64,000 bases of DNA from Cheilinus undulatus (lineage: Eukaryota > Chordata > Actinopteri > Labriformes > Labridae). Positions 35,401 through 47,228 of the stretch are shown in pieces. The stretch's first letter is position 1. Each line of letters starts with the position of its first letter. The position numbers and the translations under genes were made by a program. The DNA lies in assembly GCF_018320785.1 (NCBI RefSeq), contig NC_054880.1:1065738-1129737 (forward strand). Reading direction: 5' to 3'. The notes beneath the pieces are model-generated. The model made no database searches, was not told where the DNA came from, and saw only the letters and a program-made list of their open reading frames with translations.

Positions 35401-35800
35401 TCATTTTGTTTTATTTTAGTTTCTGTTTTTTCTTTGATTTATATCAACTGTTTTTTATTGAACTATTATCATTTTAAGAAAAATATAATTATGAAAAATT
35501 AACCAATGCACATGAAATGCCATTTATCTGAAATAAATTACATTTTTTTTCTAGCACAAAAATCACACTAAATATGACAAAGAAAAAATACTGTCTTTTC
35601 AAGTACCAGCATCATTCAGCACTAGTTCTTACATTCATAATGCAGTTATAATATTTATTACTGTCCACAAGGCAACAAATATGTTCAACAAACAGAATTC
35701 ATCCAAAAACCTTTGATTTAGACTTTTTCTGTTGGATGATTTCATTCAATTTTGGCTTCTTATGGAAGTTTTATCACAAGTGGAGCAACTCCAACATGTC
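32451..35800. other. no gene recognised; GC-rich patch and CTCF-like site
   Basis: Mostly AT-rich. A GC-rich patch at about 33840-34030 holds a 96-codon minus-strand open frame (33782-34072) with no recognised domain; it could be part of an old retroelement, but no LTR was found. CCACAAGGTGGCAATG at 34633-34648 resembles the CTCF core. Confidence 0.4.
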
Positions 35801-35812
35801 ACGCCTCTTTAT

Positions 35813-36011
35813 TTAAATATTTTGTTTATCATCATCATCATCACCACTGTCATCAGTCTCAGCTCCAGAGGAGTCTCTAGTCTTGACCTCAGTCTCTGGT
35901 TGTAAGTATGTCTCTAGATCTGAGTCCTTCTCTGGTTCTGGTCCTCCACAGTCCTCTCCATCAGTTCTGTTTTCTGCCTCTCTGTTGTGGTTTTGATGAA
36001 GCAGTGACTCC
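35813..36011 (-). pseudogene. frame-shifted acidic tail remnant of the zinc-finger gene
   Basis: Just after the last finger of the gene at 35961, another minus-strand frame continues with SESLLHQNHNREAENRTDG, then EDCGGPEPEKDSD and QPETEVKTRDSSGAETDDSG. It is the same kind of acidic linker that precedes the fingers in both zinc-finger genes here. In the actual reading frame the protein ends early (KPQQRGRKQN). A one-base shift therefore cut off a former continuation. No further fingers lie to the left. AATAAA (minus) at 35808-35813 could be the poly(A) signal. Confidence 0.6.
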
Positions 36012-37906
36012 GACACATTTGTGGCGTTTTAGCTGCCGATACCACGAAAATCTTTGCTGACAAACACAACAGACGTATGGTTTCTCTCCTCTGTGATGTG
36101 CTAAGTGAAGGGTCATGTTAGATTTAATGTTGAAGCTTTTATTACACTCAGGACAGCTGAAGGGTTTCTCTCCTGTGTGAATAATCATGTGTGGAATCAG
36201 CTGATCTTGTCGTTTAAATATTTTCCTGCAGACAGAACAGATGAAATGGTTCTCTTCTGTGTGCACTGGCACATGTTTAGTCAGACTTCCTTTATGCTTA
36301 AAACTTTTACCACACTCAGAGCAGCAGAAGGGTTTCTCTCCTCGATGATGTGCCAAGTGAAGTGTCAGATCAGACGGTTGTATAAATCTTTTACCACAGT
36401 CAGAGCATCTGCAGGGTTTCTCTCTGTGAATCATGTTGTGTCTCATCAGATTTTCTTTACGGTTAAATGTTTTACCGCACTCAGAGCAACTGAAGGGTTT
36501 TTCTCCAGTGTGGATCAGCATATGAGTGGACAAGCATCCTTTCTGTTTGAACTTTTTACCACACTCTAAGCAGCTAAATGGTCTCTCATCTCTATGAATT
36601 AAATTGTGCGAGGCCAGCTGATATTTCCATGTAAAACTTTTACCACAATTGGAGCAACTGTGCTGTCTCTTATTTGGCCCCTGTTTCTTATTTTTCATGA
36701 TTTCCTCAGAATTCAAACCAGTCTGAAGGTTTCTGCTGTTGATCTGTTCATCATTTTGGTCTTTGAGCTGAGCTGCAGAAGGATCTTCACCCTTGACCTC
36801 TGTTCCAGGTTGTAGAGACCCTCCTGGATGTGTCGTCCTCTCTGGGTCCTCTCCATCAGTTCCTGCCTCTCTTTTGTCCTTGCTTTGATTTCTAAGAAGC
36901 TCTGATGCCTGAAAGCCATCACAGTTGTGTTCTTTTAACTGCTTTGACCAAAAGAATCTTTTACTACAAACAGAACAGCTGAAAGGTTTCTCTCCTGTGT
37001 GAATCAACATGTGTGTGCTCATATTTCCTTTTCGAGAAAATCTTTTACTGCAGAAAGAGCAGCAGAAGGGTTTCTCTCCTGTATGAACCGACATGTGTGA
37101 GCCAAGCTGCCCTTTCTGGGTAAATCTTTTACTACAAACAGAGCAGCTGAAGGGTTTCTCTCCTGTGTGAACTAAAATATGTCTACGCAGACATTTTCTA
37201 TTATTAAACTTTTTACCACACTCAGAGCAGCTGAAGAGTTTCCTCCCTGTGTGATGTGCCATGTGAAGTGTCAGACTGTCTTTCCTGGTAAATGTTTTAC
37301 CACAATCAGAGCAACTGAAGGGTTTCTCTCCTGTGTGAATGATCATGTGTGAAGTCAAGCTTACTTTTCGGCTAAATTTTTCACCACATTCAGAGCAGTC
37401 AAAGGATTTCTTTGCATTTTTTGTTTGATTATCTTCAGTGTTTTCGTCAGAATTTGAGTCTGACCAGCGTACTCTGCTCTCTTTCCATAAATCACCGTCA
37501 ATGCTGTCATCACTATCAGAAGCATTTAAACCAGAATGAAGTGCCCTGGTGTCCCTCCAATCAATGCTGTCCTCAGTTTCACACTCAGACGAGTCTTCAG
37601 TCTTTGCCTCAGTCAAATATTTCTCTGGATCAGAGTCCTTCTCCTCTGCTCCTCCACAGTCCTCTCCATCTGCTCCTGTTTCCATCTGCTCCTGCTGTCT
37701 CTGATGAAGCAGTGAGGGCTGAGGTTTCTCTTCATCATCTTCACTCTTCACATGGACAGAAGAGAAAAGGAGCTTGGTGGTATCAGTCTGACTGATCCAC
37801 AGCTCCTCCTGCTCCTCTTTAATATGTAAAGGCTTGATGTCCTCCTGATCCACATCAAGGCTCCACTCCTGCTGCTCCTCCTTCCCAACAATCATTTTTT
37901 GGATGT
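35961..37906 (-). CDS. C2H2 zinc-finger protein, last coding exon (14 fingers)
   Basis: A probable nuclear DNA-binding regulator of the same fish family as the gene at 12774. The exon starts after an acceptor (GTGTTTCCTGCAG) with DIQKMIVGKEEQQEWSLDVD, then the acidic linker (HVKSEDDEEKPQPSLLHQRQ). Fourteen fingers follow in two arrays: six from about residue 185, a second acidic linker (about 355-430, TDGEDPERTTHPGG), then eight to about 645. Each array ends in a CxxC-H-C finger of the form RFFW or RFSW, as in the neighbour gene. This suggests that two whole finger modules were fused or duplicated. Finger 9 ends in an abnormal, shortened linker (HREKP). The first exon is not seen; it may lie in or beyond the gap at 38490. 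The frame ends at 35961 by a shift relative to an older tail. Confidence 0.9.
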
Positions 37907-38489
37907 CTGCAGGAAACACTGAAACACAGAGGGACATATCAAGGGTCAATGTGAAGCTGTGAGTGTTTAAACCAAATCTGAAACCGTTTGATATTATCTA
38001 GGACTACCACCTGCCCTTGGTTGGATGATCAGTTGGTTGATGAGCTCTTGTCTGGATAAAATCTAACTGGTTGTATGAAAGTGAGTGAGAGGGACAGCAG
38101 TGGGTGCAATGACAGTCCACTTTAGTTTAAAAATGCCGCTTAGAGAATTTAGTTTTTTTCTCCTTTTTTCCCATGGCAGTATAACTCCCAGAACTTAGAG
38201 ACACACAGACAACTCCACACAAATGTGAAAGACGGTGCATCATTTTGTTTGAATTTCAGTTGTGCAGCAAGTCCTTCTGCTGCTTCCCTCATGGCCTCTG
38301 TGATGCCTGTTGAATTCAAATAAGGTTTAAAAAATTAGGGCTGTAGTCAACCAAAGAAAAACCTGGTTGACTTAAATCGCACCAAATCATCAATTAATCG
38401 ATTGGTCATGGGATGGACCAAAAAAAAAAACCTTCATGTTATTCCTACATCAAAGCTATCACTGACAGTGTAGTCAGTGCATTTAGGTG
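37907..38489. other. upstream intron sequence, no exon found
   Basis: Intron side of the zinc-finger acceptor. A dispersed repeat (AGTCAACCAAAGAAAAACCT and AATTAATCGATTGG) lies near 38345-38405. No first exon was recognised. Confidence 0.5.
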
Positions 38490-38589
38490 NNNNNNNNNNN
38501 NNNNNNNNNNNNNNNNNNNNNNNNNNNNNNNNNNNNNNNNNNNNNNNNNNNNNNNNNNNNNNNNNNNNNNNNNNNNNNNNNNNNNNNNN
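38490..38589. other. assembly gap of 100 N
   Basis: Exactly 100 N, the customary length for a gap of unknown size. The LINE to its right is cut here, so the gap probably hides its 5' part. Confidence 0.98.
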
Positions 38590-41036
38590 GCCACACGATA
38601 CAGCCTATGGGTGCAAGAGTGCACACCTGACTACGAGATACTGACTATCTTTTAGACTCTTTTATCTTCCGCGGGAGTTCAGAAAGATCACCATCATCCT
38701 TGCATACGTGCCCAGTCCAAATGATGAAGCAGCAGGGGAGAGAATTGCGGAGAGCTATAACAACACACTTGCCCACTCTGCTGACCAGCCCGTCTTCGTT
38801 CTGGGGGACTTTAACTCCTGTAATCTGTCTGACCACTTGCCTACCCTACAGCAATATGTCGACTGTCACACACGTCAAAATCGGACGCTAGACTGTTGCT
38901 ATGGCAACATCCCAGAGGCTTATAAAGTGGTATGCAGACCGCCTCTTGGAAAATCTGACTACAGTGTAATTCATCTTTTGCCTAAATACAAGGCTGTGGT
39001 CAAAAGAATGAAAACCATTCAGAAGCAATTACAGGTGTGGTCTGACAAAAGTGAAGAGCAACTTAGAGATGGCTTTGATGACACAAATTGGGACATTTTC
39101 TTTGAATCCTGTCCAGATGGAGATGAACTCACTGACACCATCACATCTTACATTAAATTTTGTGAGGACCATGTGTCAGAAACTAAGACAAACAACAAAT
39201 CCTGGGTTTCTAAGCAATTGAAAGTCTTTCTTCATGAAAAGAAGGCTGCTTTCTGCTCTGGGGATGTTCAGTTAATGCAGGAATAAAAGGAGACAGCTGA
39301 GAGGGAACATATCCAAGGCAAAAAGTGAGTACAAGAACAAAGTAGAAAGTAAATATTTTAGTGGCAACATAAAACAAGCCTAAATACACTAATGGGCCAA
39401 AGCAATAAGAAATGTGATACTCCTCCAAGCATCAATCAATGTTCTGTCAATCAGTTAAACCATTATTTCTGTAGATTTGACAAACAGGAATGTGATGAGA
39501 TCTGTAAAAATCTCCCTGCAGAACCCACAGCCATCACTAAGGATGCTGTGGCTAAAAGTCTTTTTAAACTGAAGCCAAACAAGTCCACTGGCCCAGATGG
39601 CCTAAAAGCCCGTCTACTCAAAGACTGCGCTCCTCAACTAAAAGGAGTCTCCTCAAAACTGTTTAATTCTCTCCTTGTCACAGGCATGCCCAAATCTTGG
39701 ACATTCTCCATAGTAAGGCCTATACCAAAAAAAGCCAGGGGCAAGCAAACCTAAAGATTTTTGGCCCATTGCCATAACCTCCATATTATGCAAAACTATG
39801 GTGAAAGTTTTAGTCGATCCACCACAGTGGCCGGTGAACTAGACCTTCTACAGTTTGCCAATAAGAGTGAAAGAGGTACTGATGATGCTGTTGACCTTGC
39901 TCGACGTGATCTCAAAGCAGCTTTCGCTTGCTGAAGCATACTCTAGGGTTCTGTTTGTAGACTTTAGTGCAGCTTTTAATTCTGTGAAATTACACATTCT
40001 TCTGAAAAGGCTGGCAGGTATAAATATTGAAAAGGGCCTGATGCTCTGGATCAGAGACTTTCTCTCTTGCTGCCCTCAGAGGGTTTGTGCTGACGACATT
40101 CTGTCAGAGAGCTCATCATAAACTCTGGCTCCCCACAGGGTAGCGTCCTTTCACGGTTGCTGTTTTCTCTTTTTACAGATGCATTTGCACTTAACGATAA
40201 AAATTTTGAATTGATTAAACATGCGGACGACATGGCCTTAGTTAGCCTGCTACAGATATCTATAAAGGAGCTTGTTGTTCACACAAAGCAAGAACTGACA
40301 ATAGAGCCAGTTTTACTTGATGGCCAGCTTGTTGAAACTGTGGAAACCTTCAAATATCTCAGTACAGTCCTTGACAGCCATTTGAGTTTCTCTGTAAACA
40401 CAGATTTTATCTTTAAGAAATGCTCACAGCGACTCAGTCTTCTTAGAAGATTAAGCTGTCTAGGTGTCAGTCCGCATATTTCGGAGCTTGTGTATTCTGC
40501 ACATATTGAGAGTGCCTAACATTTCATCTCTGTGCTTGGTTTGATCACTTGAGCTGCAAGTGTAAGGTCAAGCTAAACAGAATCGTGAAAATGGCTGAGA
40601 AAACTGTGGGAAAACCCCGGAAGCCTCTGGCCCACATTTACACTTATGAAAGAGGAGGAAAGCTTGGAGAATCCTGGCAGACAGCGCTCATCCTCTGTCC
40701 TGTCAGTTTGAGCTTCTGAAGTCTGGGAGGCATTACAGAGCTCCTCTGACCAAAGGTCCTTTCAAAAAATCCTTTATACCAAATGCTGTCGCCATCTTGA
40801 ATTCGACAAAGTGACCAATCCACACATATGACCTGAACTTATTTTACTAGATCCCATCTTAAATCTACTTGTATTCCTATTTTTACTATATCTTACCTCT
40901 GTTTTTATTGTGTCTATTATATGTTTTTTTTATGTATGACAATGTTTGTACTATAGTGCTGTCTGTCTCCTGTGCTGGTGAGCCAAAGACAATTTTCCAC
41001 CTCGGTGGACAATAAAGAATTATTCTATTCTATTCT
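38590..41036 (+). pseudogene. broken non-LTR retrotransposon (CR1/L2/Rex1-type LINE)
   Basis: Plus-strand remains of a LINE polyprotein in several frames. At 38690-39286 is the endonuclease end (VFVLGDFNSCNLSDHLP, TLDCCYGNIPEA, then a KSDYSVIHLLP block). At 39540-39754 is the N-terminal RT zone (LKPNKSTGPDGLKARLLKDC). At 39950-40260 are the RT palm motifs, FVDFSAAFNSV, then GSPQGSVL and HADDMALV. At 40300-40519 is the C-terminal zone (FKYLSTVLDSHLSF, CSQRLSLLRRLSCLGVS). It ends near 41036 with CAATAAAGAATTATTC and a short ATTCT tail. At least three frame changes and stops make it inactive. Clade assignment among CR1-group LINEs is from memory. Confidence 0.8.
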
Positions 41037-41207
41037 ATTAATGACCCCAAAACACTTACTGGAAGCACTCCTGTCCTGTATGAAATCTCTCATTCTTCTG
41101 CCTGTCTCAGGTGGCATTTTGAACTTGTACCCCTCTGTCCCCAGCATCTCCGTGTTTAAAAGAATGAAAATAAAAACACAGTCCACATGTTTTAGGGTGA
41201 AAGTCAG

Positions 41208-41213
41208 TTTATT
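41208..41213 (-). terminator. poly(A) signal AATAAA of the lipocalin gene
   Basis: AATAAA on the minus strand, 43 bp beyond the stop codon at 41256. The LINE end lies just downstream. Confidence 0.6.
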
Positions 41214-41255
41214 TCTTTACTTTAACATTTCAGGCTGACTTTAGCTCAAGATGGC

Positions 41256-44200
41256 CTAGTCGTCATCATCGTCTTCATTATCTTGTGTCTCGCAGTACTC
41301 TGTAACAAAAACAAGGGCAGAGGATTTAGTTCTATCTGAAATCACACGTCACACTTATACAATTTGATCAGATAGGTCTGAGTGTTATTCACCGCTGTCG
41401 GGCTTGAGGACGAAGTCGGGTTCTCCTGTGAAACCCAGACATCTTGCCTGCTTCTTGCCATGCTCAAGATCTGAGTCACTGATGGAGTTTCCTTTGACTG
41501 GAAACAGAAATATTATGAAATTAAAATGATGTTCTAGTCTGGATTTCAAAGAGGTATTTTTTTCCTTGACTTGTTGAACCTACCCATCATGTAGAAGGCC
41601 CGATAGTGTTTGACCTGTGAAATGGTTTGAGGGTTCGGATTGTCTCTACTGTTGACTATAATGTCGTTGTTTCTTGCGTTAACAAGGTAGAGCAGACAGT
41701 CTTCACAGGTTGGCAGAGGGTGGTATGTGCAGGTGAAGTTGGACTCTGAAAAGAGACACAAAAAATCCATACAATCTGAAATAAGATATCTCCTGGTCAA
41801 ATTTCCAGCGATTCTTCCAACCTGAATGTACTCCAGTATTAAAGAGATCTGACCCTGGCCCTGAGATCTGACTTCCTTAAAACTGCTCAGATCTAGTCTT
41901 ACGACCAGCTTACAACTTTTAGCACCACTCTTGTGATTTTCCTTTGACTCTGGAATTTTGTTTGCAACTTTGAAATCACACCAAAAGTTGTTAGCTGTAA
42001 GGCATATGACGGAACACCCTGCCATTGGTTGTCATAGCCCATGTGACATCTGCTTTGGGAAATCAAGATGGTGGCTAATGCTAAGCTAGCAAAAGAAATG
42101 ATCAAAAATATATTAATCTGAGATCAGATCCATACTTAGATCCATACTCAGGCTGGCACAGCCTCCCTAGGATCCAAAAACAACGACGTCTGTCCTACGC
42201 TCATTAAGATTCAGAAAGTTAAAAGCCATCCAGGCTTCAATGTCTCTAAGACAGTCTATGAGTGGGCACAAGGGGTTGGAAGCTCTGATCTTCAGGGTTT
42301 AATACATGCTTATCATCAGCATAAAAAATGAATGAAATGTTCACAGCATTTAAGGAATTGGACTAAGTATGGAGCCCTGGGGAGCTCCACATGGAAACAG
42401 AGATGAAATGATAACTGGAATCAATGATAACCGTGATAAAATTTCCCCACAGTTATCATATCATTCTTATTTTGATAATCTTGACAAGCGATAACCACGC
42501 TTTAATAGCTGCTTTGGAGCAGCTCCATTTAGTTAAAATATTTATCCAGTGTGGAAATCTGCGTTTAATTCGGCAGGAGACGTTAATTAGCTCACTTAAC
42601 GAGCCTACGTCAATTTTGATGCATTCATGGACAGAAGGATTACACAGTTGTATCAGAATATGTATAAAATGTCGAGATGTGTGTATGTGTAATTACAACA
42701 AAAACACAATTTCAGTTTTTTGGCTAGAAAACTGGATAAATCCAGTTATCAGGACCAGAAATGTGTTTGTTGTTTCTGCAGTATTAAAAACATAGGAGAT
42801 AGAATCATGACCTTTTTAAGTTTGAAGTCTGAATAACTCGTCTTAAACAGGTTTTATTAAAACAGACTGTTGTCTTTTTCACCAAACAACAAAAAAGTAA
42901 CAGTTGTGGTAGTGATAAAGACTCAGATTGAAAAGGAGCTTTAGATTGAAAATAGAGCTTATATCTGTTTTTCTTTGGTCACTTTGGTTCTTTCCTGACC
43001 AATCAAACATAAAGATTATATATATAAATATATATATTTTTTTATTTTTATTTTTTGGGGGGATTAAAGCATGTGATTTCAACAAGACTCAAGTTTGAAA
43101 ACCTCATGAAGAAAATACCATCTTCAATGTCTGTTTGATAAGGTTTTAATGTTTATACAAACCTAGAGTCCCCCAGTGCTGCTAATTTGTTTTATAGTGA
43201 TTTTAAAAATCAGATTTGATAAAATAGTAGCTTTTTAGATTTTTAGCAAATCACAACAATACCGCGATACTAATAATATTTTAGGTCTTGATTATTGTGA
43301 TATGACATTTTGGTATCTACATGGAAGAAGGGCGGAGCAGCGCTCCAGACAAGAATTTAAAATCTTGTGATCTACAGTTTTAAAAGCAGCCGTGAGATCA
43401 AAAGCACAAGAACTGCTGAATCCCTAGAATAAATAAAAACCTTTGAAAGTGCTCTTTCACCTTTCTCCAAGATTTTAGTGGAAGGTGAAATAAACACAAT
43501 CGATACTCAAAGCAGGTAGATTTACCAGACTCTATGTTTGTTATCAGGCATATCCATCTTAAAATGATCAAATCTACAATGTTTGAGGTGGAGAACAAGG
43601 CGGTAGCTATGGGCGGGGTTTAGTTGAACTCAGAGGTGTTCACAATGGCTGCCTTCAGTGCAGTGATTAGCTTGGATATATCTAATCACGGCACTGATGA
43701 GTTCGTCAGAGTTACAGGATGGTGGTTGGTTGTGCTATGAGTGGTTGTATACGAGGCCTGCTAGTGGAGTGATTAGCTGGGACCTAGCCACAGCAGCAGT
43801 TTTGTCAGAACTGGACATTTCTTTATTAAAACAAGCACAGAGAGCAACACTGAAAGCTTCTCATGATAGACAAGATGTTTTTGATCTTCTCCTGGTCTGC
43901 TTTGGTAGGGATTGTTACCGTTACGGGTGGGGTTCGCCGGTGTGTCTCCAATGGCTGCTGCCTTTGCAAACGGTGGCTTGCATGTAGCTCTAGAAAAGCA
44001 GGAGTTTAATCAGAACTTGACCACATTTCTTTTTAAAACATTAACCAAAAGCCACACCAAAAGCTTGTCTCGGCAGAGAAGATGTGTTTTTCGCACATCT
44101 CCTGATCAGGCTTGGTGTTGATTTTATTCATGAGAAGCCGTTAATAATCAACGGCAGCGCTGACCTGCAGCTCAAGAGAGGCGAGTTAGCCATTTTCTCT

Positions 44201-47117
44201 TGTCACTCTGATTGGCCCGTAATGAATGTGACAGACAGAACGTCCCTCTAATCCCCCACTAAAGATTTTCTGGAAAGTCCTGCCCTTCTCAAACGCTTTC
44301 TATGGGAGCTTTCCCAGATGAAAGAGTCAACCTGTAGTTAGTGATAACATACAGGACTTAGAGCACCAGGCTAAGAGGTGATAGTTTTTGTCTTTGGTCG
44401 CTCAGGCTAATTCCATTGTTCTCATCATAGCCTGTTTCTCTCCTGATATGTAATGACTTTAAGAAGGCCCCCATCAAACTATGACTGTGTTTCCTAGTAA
44501 GTTATTTAATGACTAAATTATTTGTCTTTAGTTTGGAGAACCTCTAATTCTCTAAGAGAACGACCACTGACAGCTCTGGTATTCTACCCCATCAGGTGAC
44601 TTACTGTCCATGACGGCAGAGTTGTAATGAAGAGTCATGGGGAAAGTTCCATACTTGCAGTATGTAGGACTGGAAAATAGAAAGGAGAAAATTAGAGTTT
44701 AGATATTTCATACAAAAACATCACAAGTGGTCACTGTAACATTATAAAGCCACTATTGACAGCTCATCTTAACCAACAAATGCAATAATCAGACTATGTT
44801 TTGATTGCTGATATGCTGCTGTTTTCATCAGAGAATTTCTACATTGAATGTGATCCTACACTTTAAAAAACAGTGATTTTTTTCAACCACAGTTTAACAG
44901 ATTTACTGTTGTGGAGGTGAGCAGTATCACTAATTACTGCCGACCTCCTAGCATCAAGCAATGGAGACCTGAGTCTAGAAGAGTCTTGTTCTGAGCTAAA
45001 AGGCTAGCTGAGCCCCTTTTACATATAAATAAAATCTTCATTTGTAACAAACATGCTTTTACTTGAAATGGTGATAAAAAATCAACTGAATAAACCTTGT
45101 GGGGCAGATGACAGATTAAAGATGAGCTGTTCATGAACAGGGCTGTGCTACATATAAGAAATGTTAGCTAGCCCCATAAATGTAAAACCAAATCTGAGTC
45201 ATAGCTGATCCTAATGGAATGATCAGGAGTTCAGCAGGGACCAGTATATTGATGTTGTGTTTCAGGGGAACCTCTGTTTGCTCATGATTCATGCAGATTA
45301 TTGTTACTGGTGAGATTGTATGGGTGATACTTACTGCTTGATCCCAATGAGCTGTTGATATACTGGATGTGAATCAGTTCCAGTTTTGACGTACTTAATC
45401 CACTGGGTCTCAGTCGTCTCGAACAATACTTTATGTGGATTACTATCAATGTAGCCCAAAACGAAGTTCCACCTTCCCAGTTGCTGCAGAAAAACATCAA
45501 GTTAGTGAAGTAGAAAGAAGCAAATGCTGGCAGTTAATGCAAGCAGGGCTGAGCTGGACTACTGCTTCATTGGCACTATACTAAGTGGCGTGTTTTTAAC
45601 ATATTAGCCCTTTTTGCTCCCTTTATCCATGCCAGACCACCTCTTGGAATTTTGCAGCACATCTTAAAACCATCTATCAATTATCTACACCTGATACTGG
45701 ACAAGGGGGTTCACCCTAGACTTGTTTGGTCAGGTTAACAAACTACGCAGTATGGGTCTGTCAGGACAGTGAGTCTGCTGGTTTGACAATTATTTACCGA
45801 ACTGCGTGCATGGACAGATTTACCTCTACATGTCTTGCGTTTAAAATGGAGCACCTCAGGGCTCAGTGTTGCTAATGTTCATTTAAATACAGATGACACT
45901 GTCGCTTACAGGAAGCTTTTGTCTTCCTGCCTCCGTGGCTGATGGAGTCAAAAATCCCCATATATATATATATATATCTATATATAATGAGGGAGGACAT
46001 AATAGTCAAGGCTTGTAGTTTCCACATAAAGACTTTTCAATAAAGTGAAATGTTTTAACATCTTGTTCCTGCATTTTGAGTTTCAGACTTGTAAGAATTA
46101 AATATTTTGTCCAGCAATCTCACCTCAGAATTCCAGCTTCATTTAACTATCTTGAACTTATGATGAGTAAAACATTGATTCAAAACGTCTTTCCTGGGCT
46201 GTTGCAGAGGTGCTGAACTAATTTTATTTTGATTTACCTGCCCAAGTGGCTGAACCCTGGTCTGAGCCTTTATTAAATGTGCTGCTGCCCGTCTTGGCTA
46301 AGACACTCTTGTACATGAGATTTATTTTTTATCTCAATGAGGTTTTTCAGGTTAAATAAATCTAAACAAAATAAATAAAAATGAACCAGAGAAGTTTGGG
46401 AACTCATGTGGGAGTTGTTTTAAACTCATGTGTCAGACCTGGGAATGCTAACGGTGCTGTTGTACTAAATTCAACACTTCTATTAAGTACAGTATCCATT
46501 TATATCATGGTTTTTATGGTGTGCTGGTTTTTTGTGATTGTCTGTTTTTAAAGCAGTGCTGTTTTCAGATGTACTATTCTATTCTATTCTATTCTGTTCT
46601 ATTCTATTCTGTTCTATTCTGTTCTATTCTATTCTGTTCTGTTCTATTCTGTTCTATTCTATTCTGTTCTATTCTATTCTATTCTGTTCTATTCTATTCT
46701 ATTCTATTCTGTTCTATTCTATTCTGTTCTATTCTATTCTGTTCTATTCTATTCTATTCTGTTCTATTCTATTCTATTCTGTTCTATTCTGTTCTATTCT
46801 ATTCTGTTCTATTCTATTCTATTCTGTTCTATTCTATTCTATTCTGTTCTATTCTATTCTATTCTATTCTATTCTATTCTATTCTATTCTAGTGGCCTGA
46901 CTAACATTCTTGGTTTGATCTTTCTGTTCTTAGCTGTAGCTAACGTTGAAAAGAGAGGCTAAAGCTAACCTAAAGACCAAGGTGAGATGCAGAGGAGCCT
47001 TACCGGTTCAAAAGTCGACAGAGGGGTGACCAGAGCTCTGCATTCTTCATCACTGGTAGCAGAGCTGCTCAGGAACGAGCCAAGGATCAGGAAAAGAGCG
47101 CTGAGCCCCAGATTCAT
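41256..47117 (-). CDS. alpha-1-acid-glycoprotein-like lipocalin, complete, six exons
   Basis: A probable secreted plasma carrier of small hydrophobic ligands, of the orosomucoid-like group that includes fish tributyltin-binding and saxitoxin/tetrodotoxin-binding proteins. Exons: 47004-47117, 45335-45483, 44605-44669, 41584-41745, 41393-41497, 41256-41299; all introns are GT-AG and phases agree. The 212-residue product has a signal peptide (MNLGLSALFLILGSFLSSSA) and the lipocalin GxW motif in LGRWNFVLGY (about residues 40-49). Paired cysteines follow (CTYHPLPTCEDC), then the C-terminal hallmark SDSDLEHGKKQARCLGF and an acidic end of five Asp. One clear N-glycosylation sequon (NFT) is seen. Introns carry RecQ-like fragments, a LINE relic and a pentanucleotide array. 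A paralogue lies at 60394. The ligand is not deducible; the family call is from conserved blocks, not a search. Confidence 0.88.
43580..44345 (+). pseudogene. tandem RecQ-like helicase fragments in intron 3
   Basis: Two degenerate copies of one motif. At 43790-43910: AAVLSELDISLLKQAQRATL, then DRQDVFDLLLVCFGRD. At about 44000-44122, in another frame: KACLGREDVFFAHLLIRLG. Both echo the RecQ-helicase start SLKxEQxxAL and the Walker A block DVFxLLPTGFGKS, with the lysine lost. Downstream sequence (TGATTGGCCC, GACAGAACGT, GAGCTTTCCCAGATG) recurs after the RecQ-like exon at 54167. Degenerate ATGGCTGC-containing repeats precede each copy. Confidence 0.6.
45730..46370 (+). pseudogene. LINE-2-like relic in intron 1
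   Basis: Near 45850-45905 a decayed RT block reads GAPQGSVL and, after a stop, a TDDTV remnant. The 3' end near 46285-46365 has the typical fish LINE tail pattern (TTGGCTAAGACACTCTTGTA, GAGATTTATTTTTTATCTCA, then GGTTAAATAAAT). A TA microsatellite interrupts at 45959-45986. Confidence 0.6.
46573..46890. repeat. ATTCT/GTTCT pentanucleotide microsatellite
   Basis: About 64 copies of TATTC with frequent TGTTC variants, in intron 1 of the lipocalin gene. Open frames through it (YSILFCSILF) are artefacts. The same pentamer forms the tails of the LINEs at 41036 and 54638, a possible seed. Confidence 0.97.
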
Positions 47118-47220
47118 GATGCTGCAGTGGTTTAGCTTCAGAGTCTGACAGGGAGAAAACAGCAGGCAGGTAGCTTTTCTCTCACAAAGCTGAATGACTG
47201 CTCCTCACAGAGCCACTCGA

Positions 47221-47228
47221 CTTTTATA
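47221..47228 (-). promoter_or_regulatory. TATA box of the lipocalin gene
   Basis: TATAAAAG on the minus strand, 104 bp upstream of the ATG at 47117, at a fitting distance for a short 5' leader. A strong TATA box suits a highly expressed liver-type secreted protein; that inference is from family habit. Confidence 0.65.

Noticed and set aside
46521-46900. Forward frames of 120-123 codons (YSILFCSILF)
   Set aside because: Translated pentanucleotide microsatellite.
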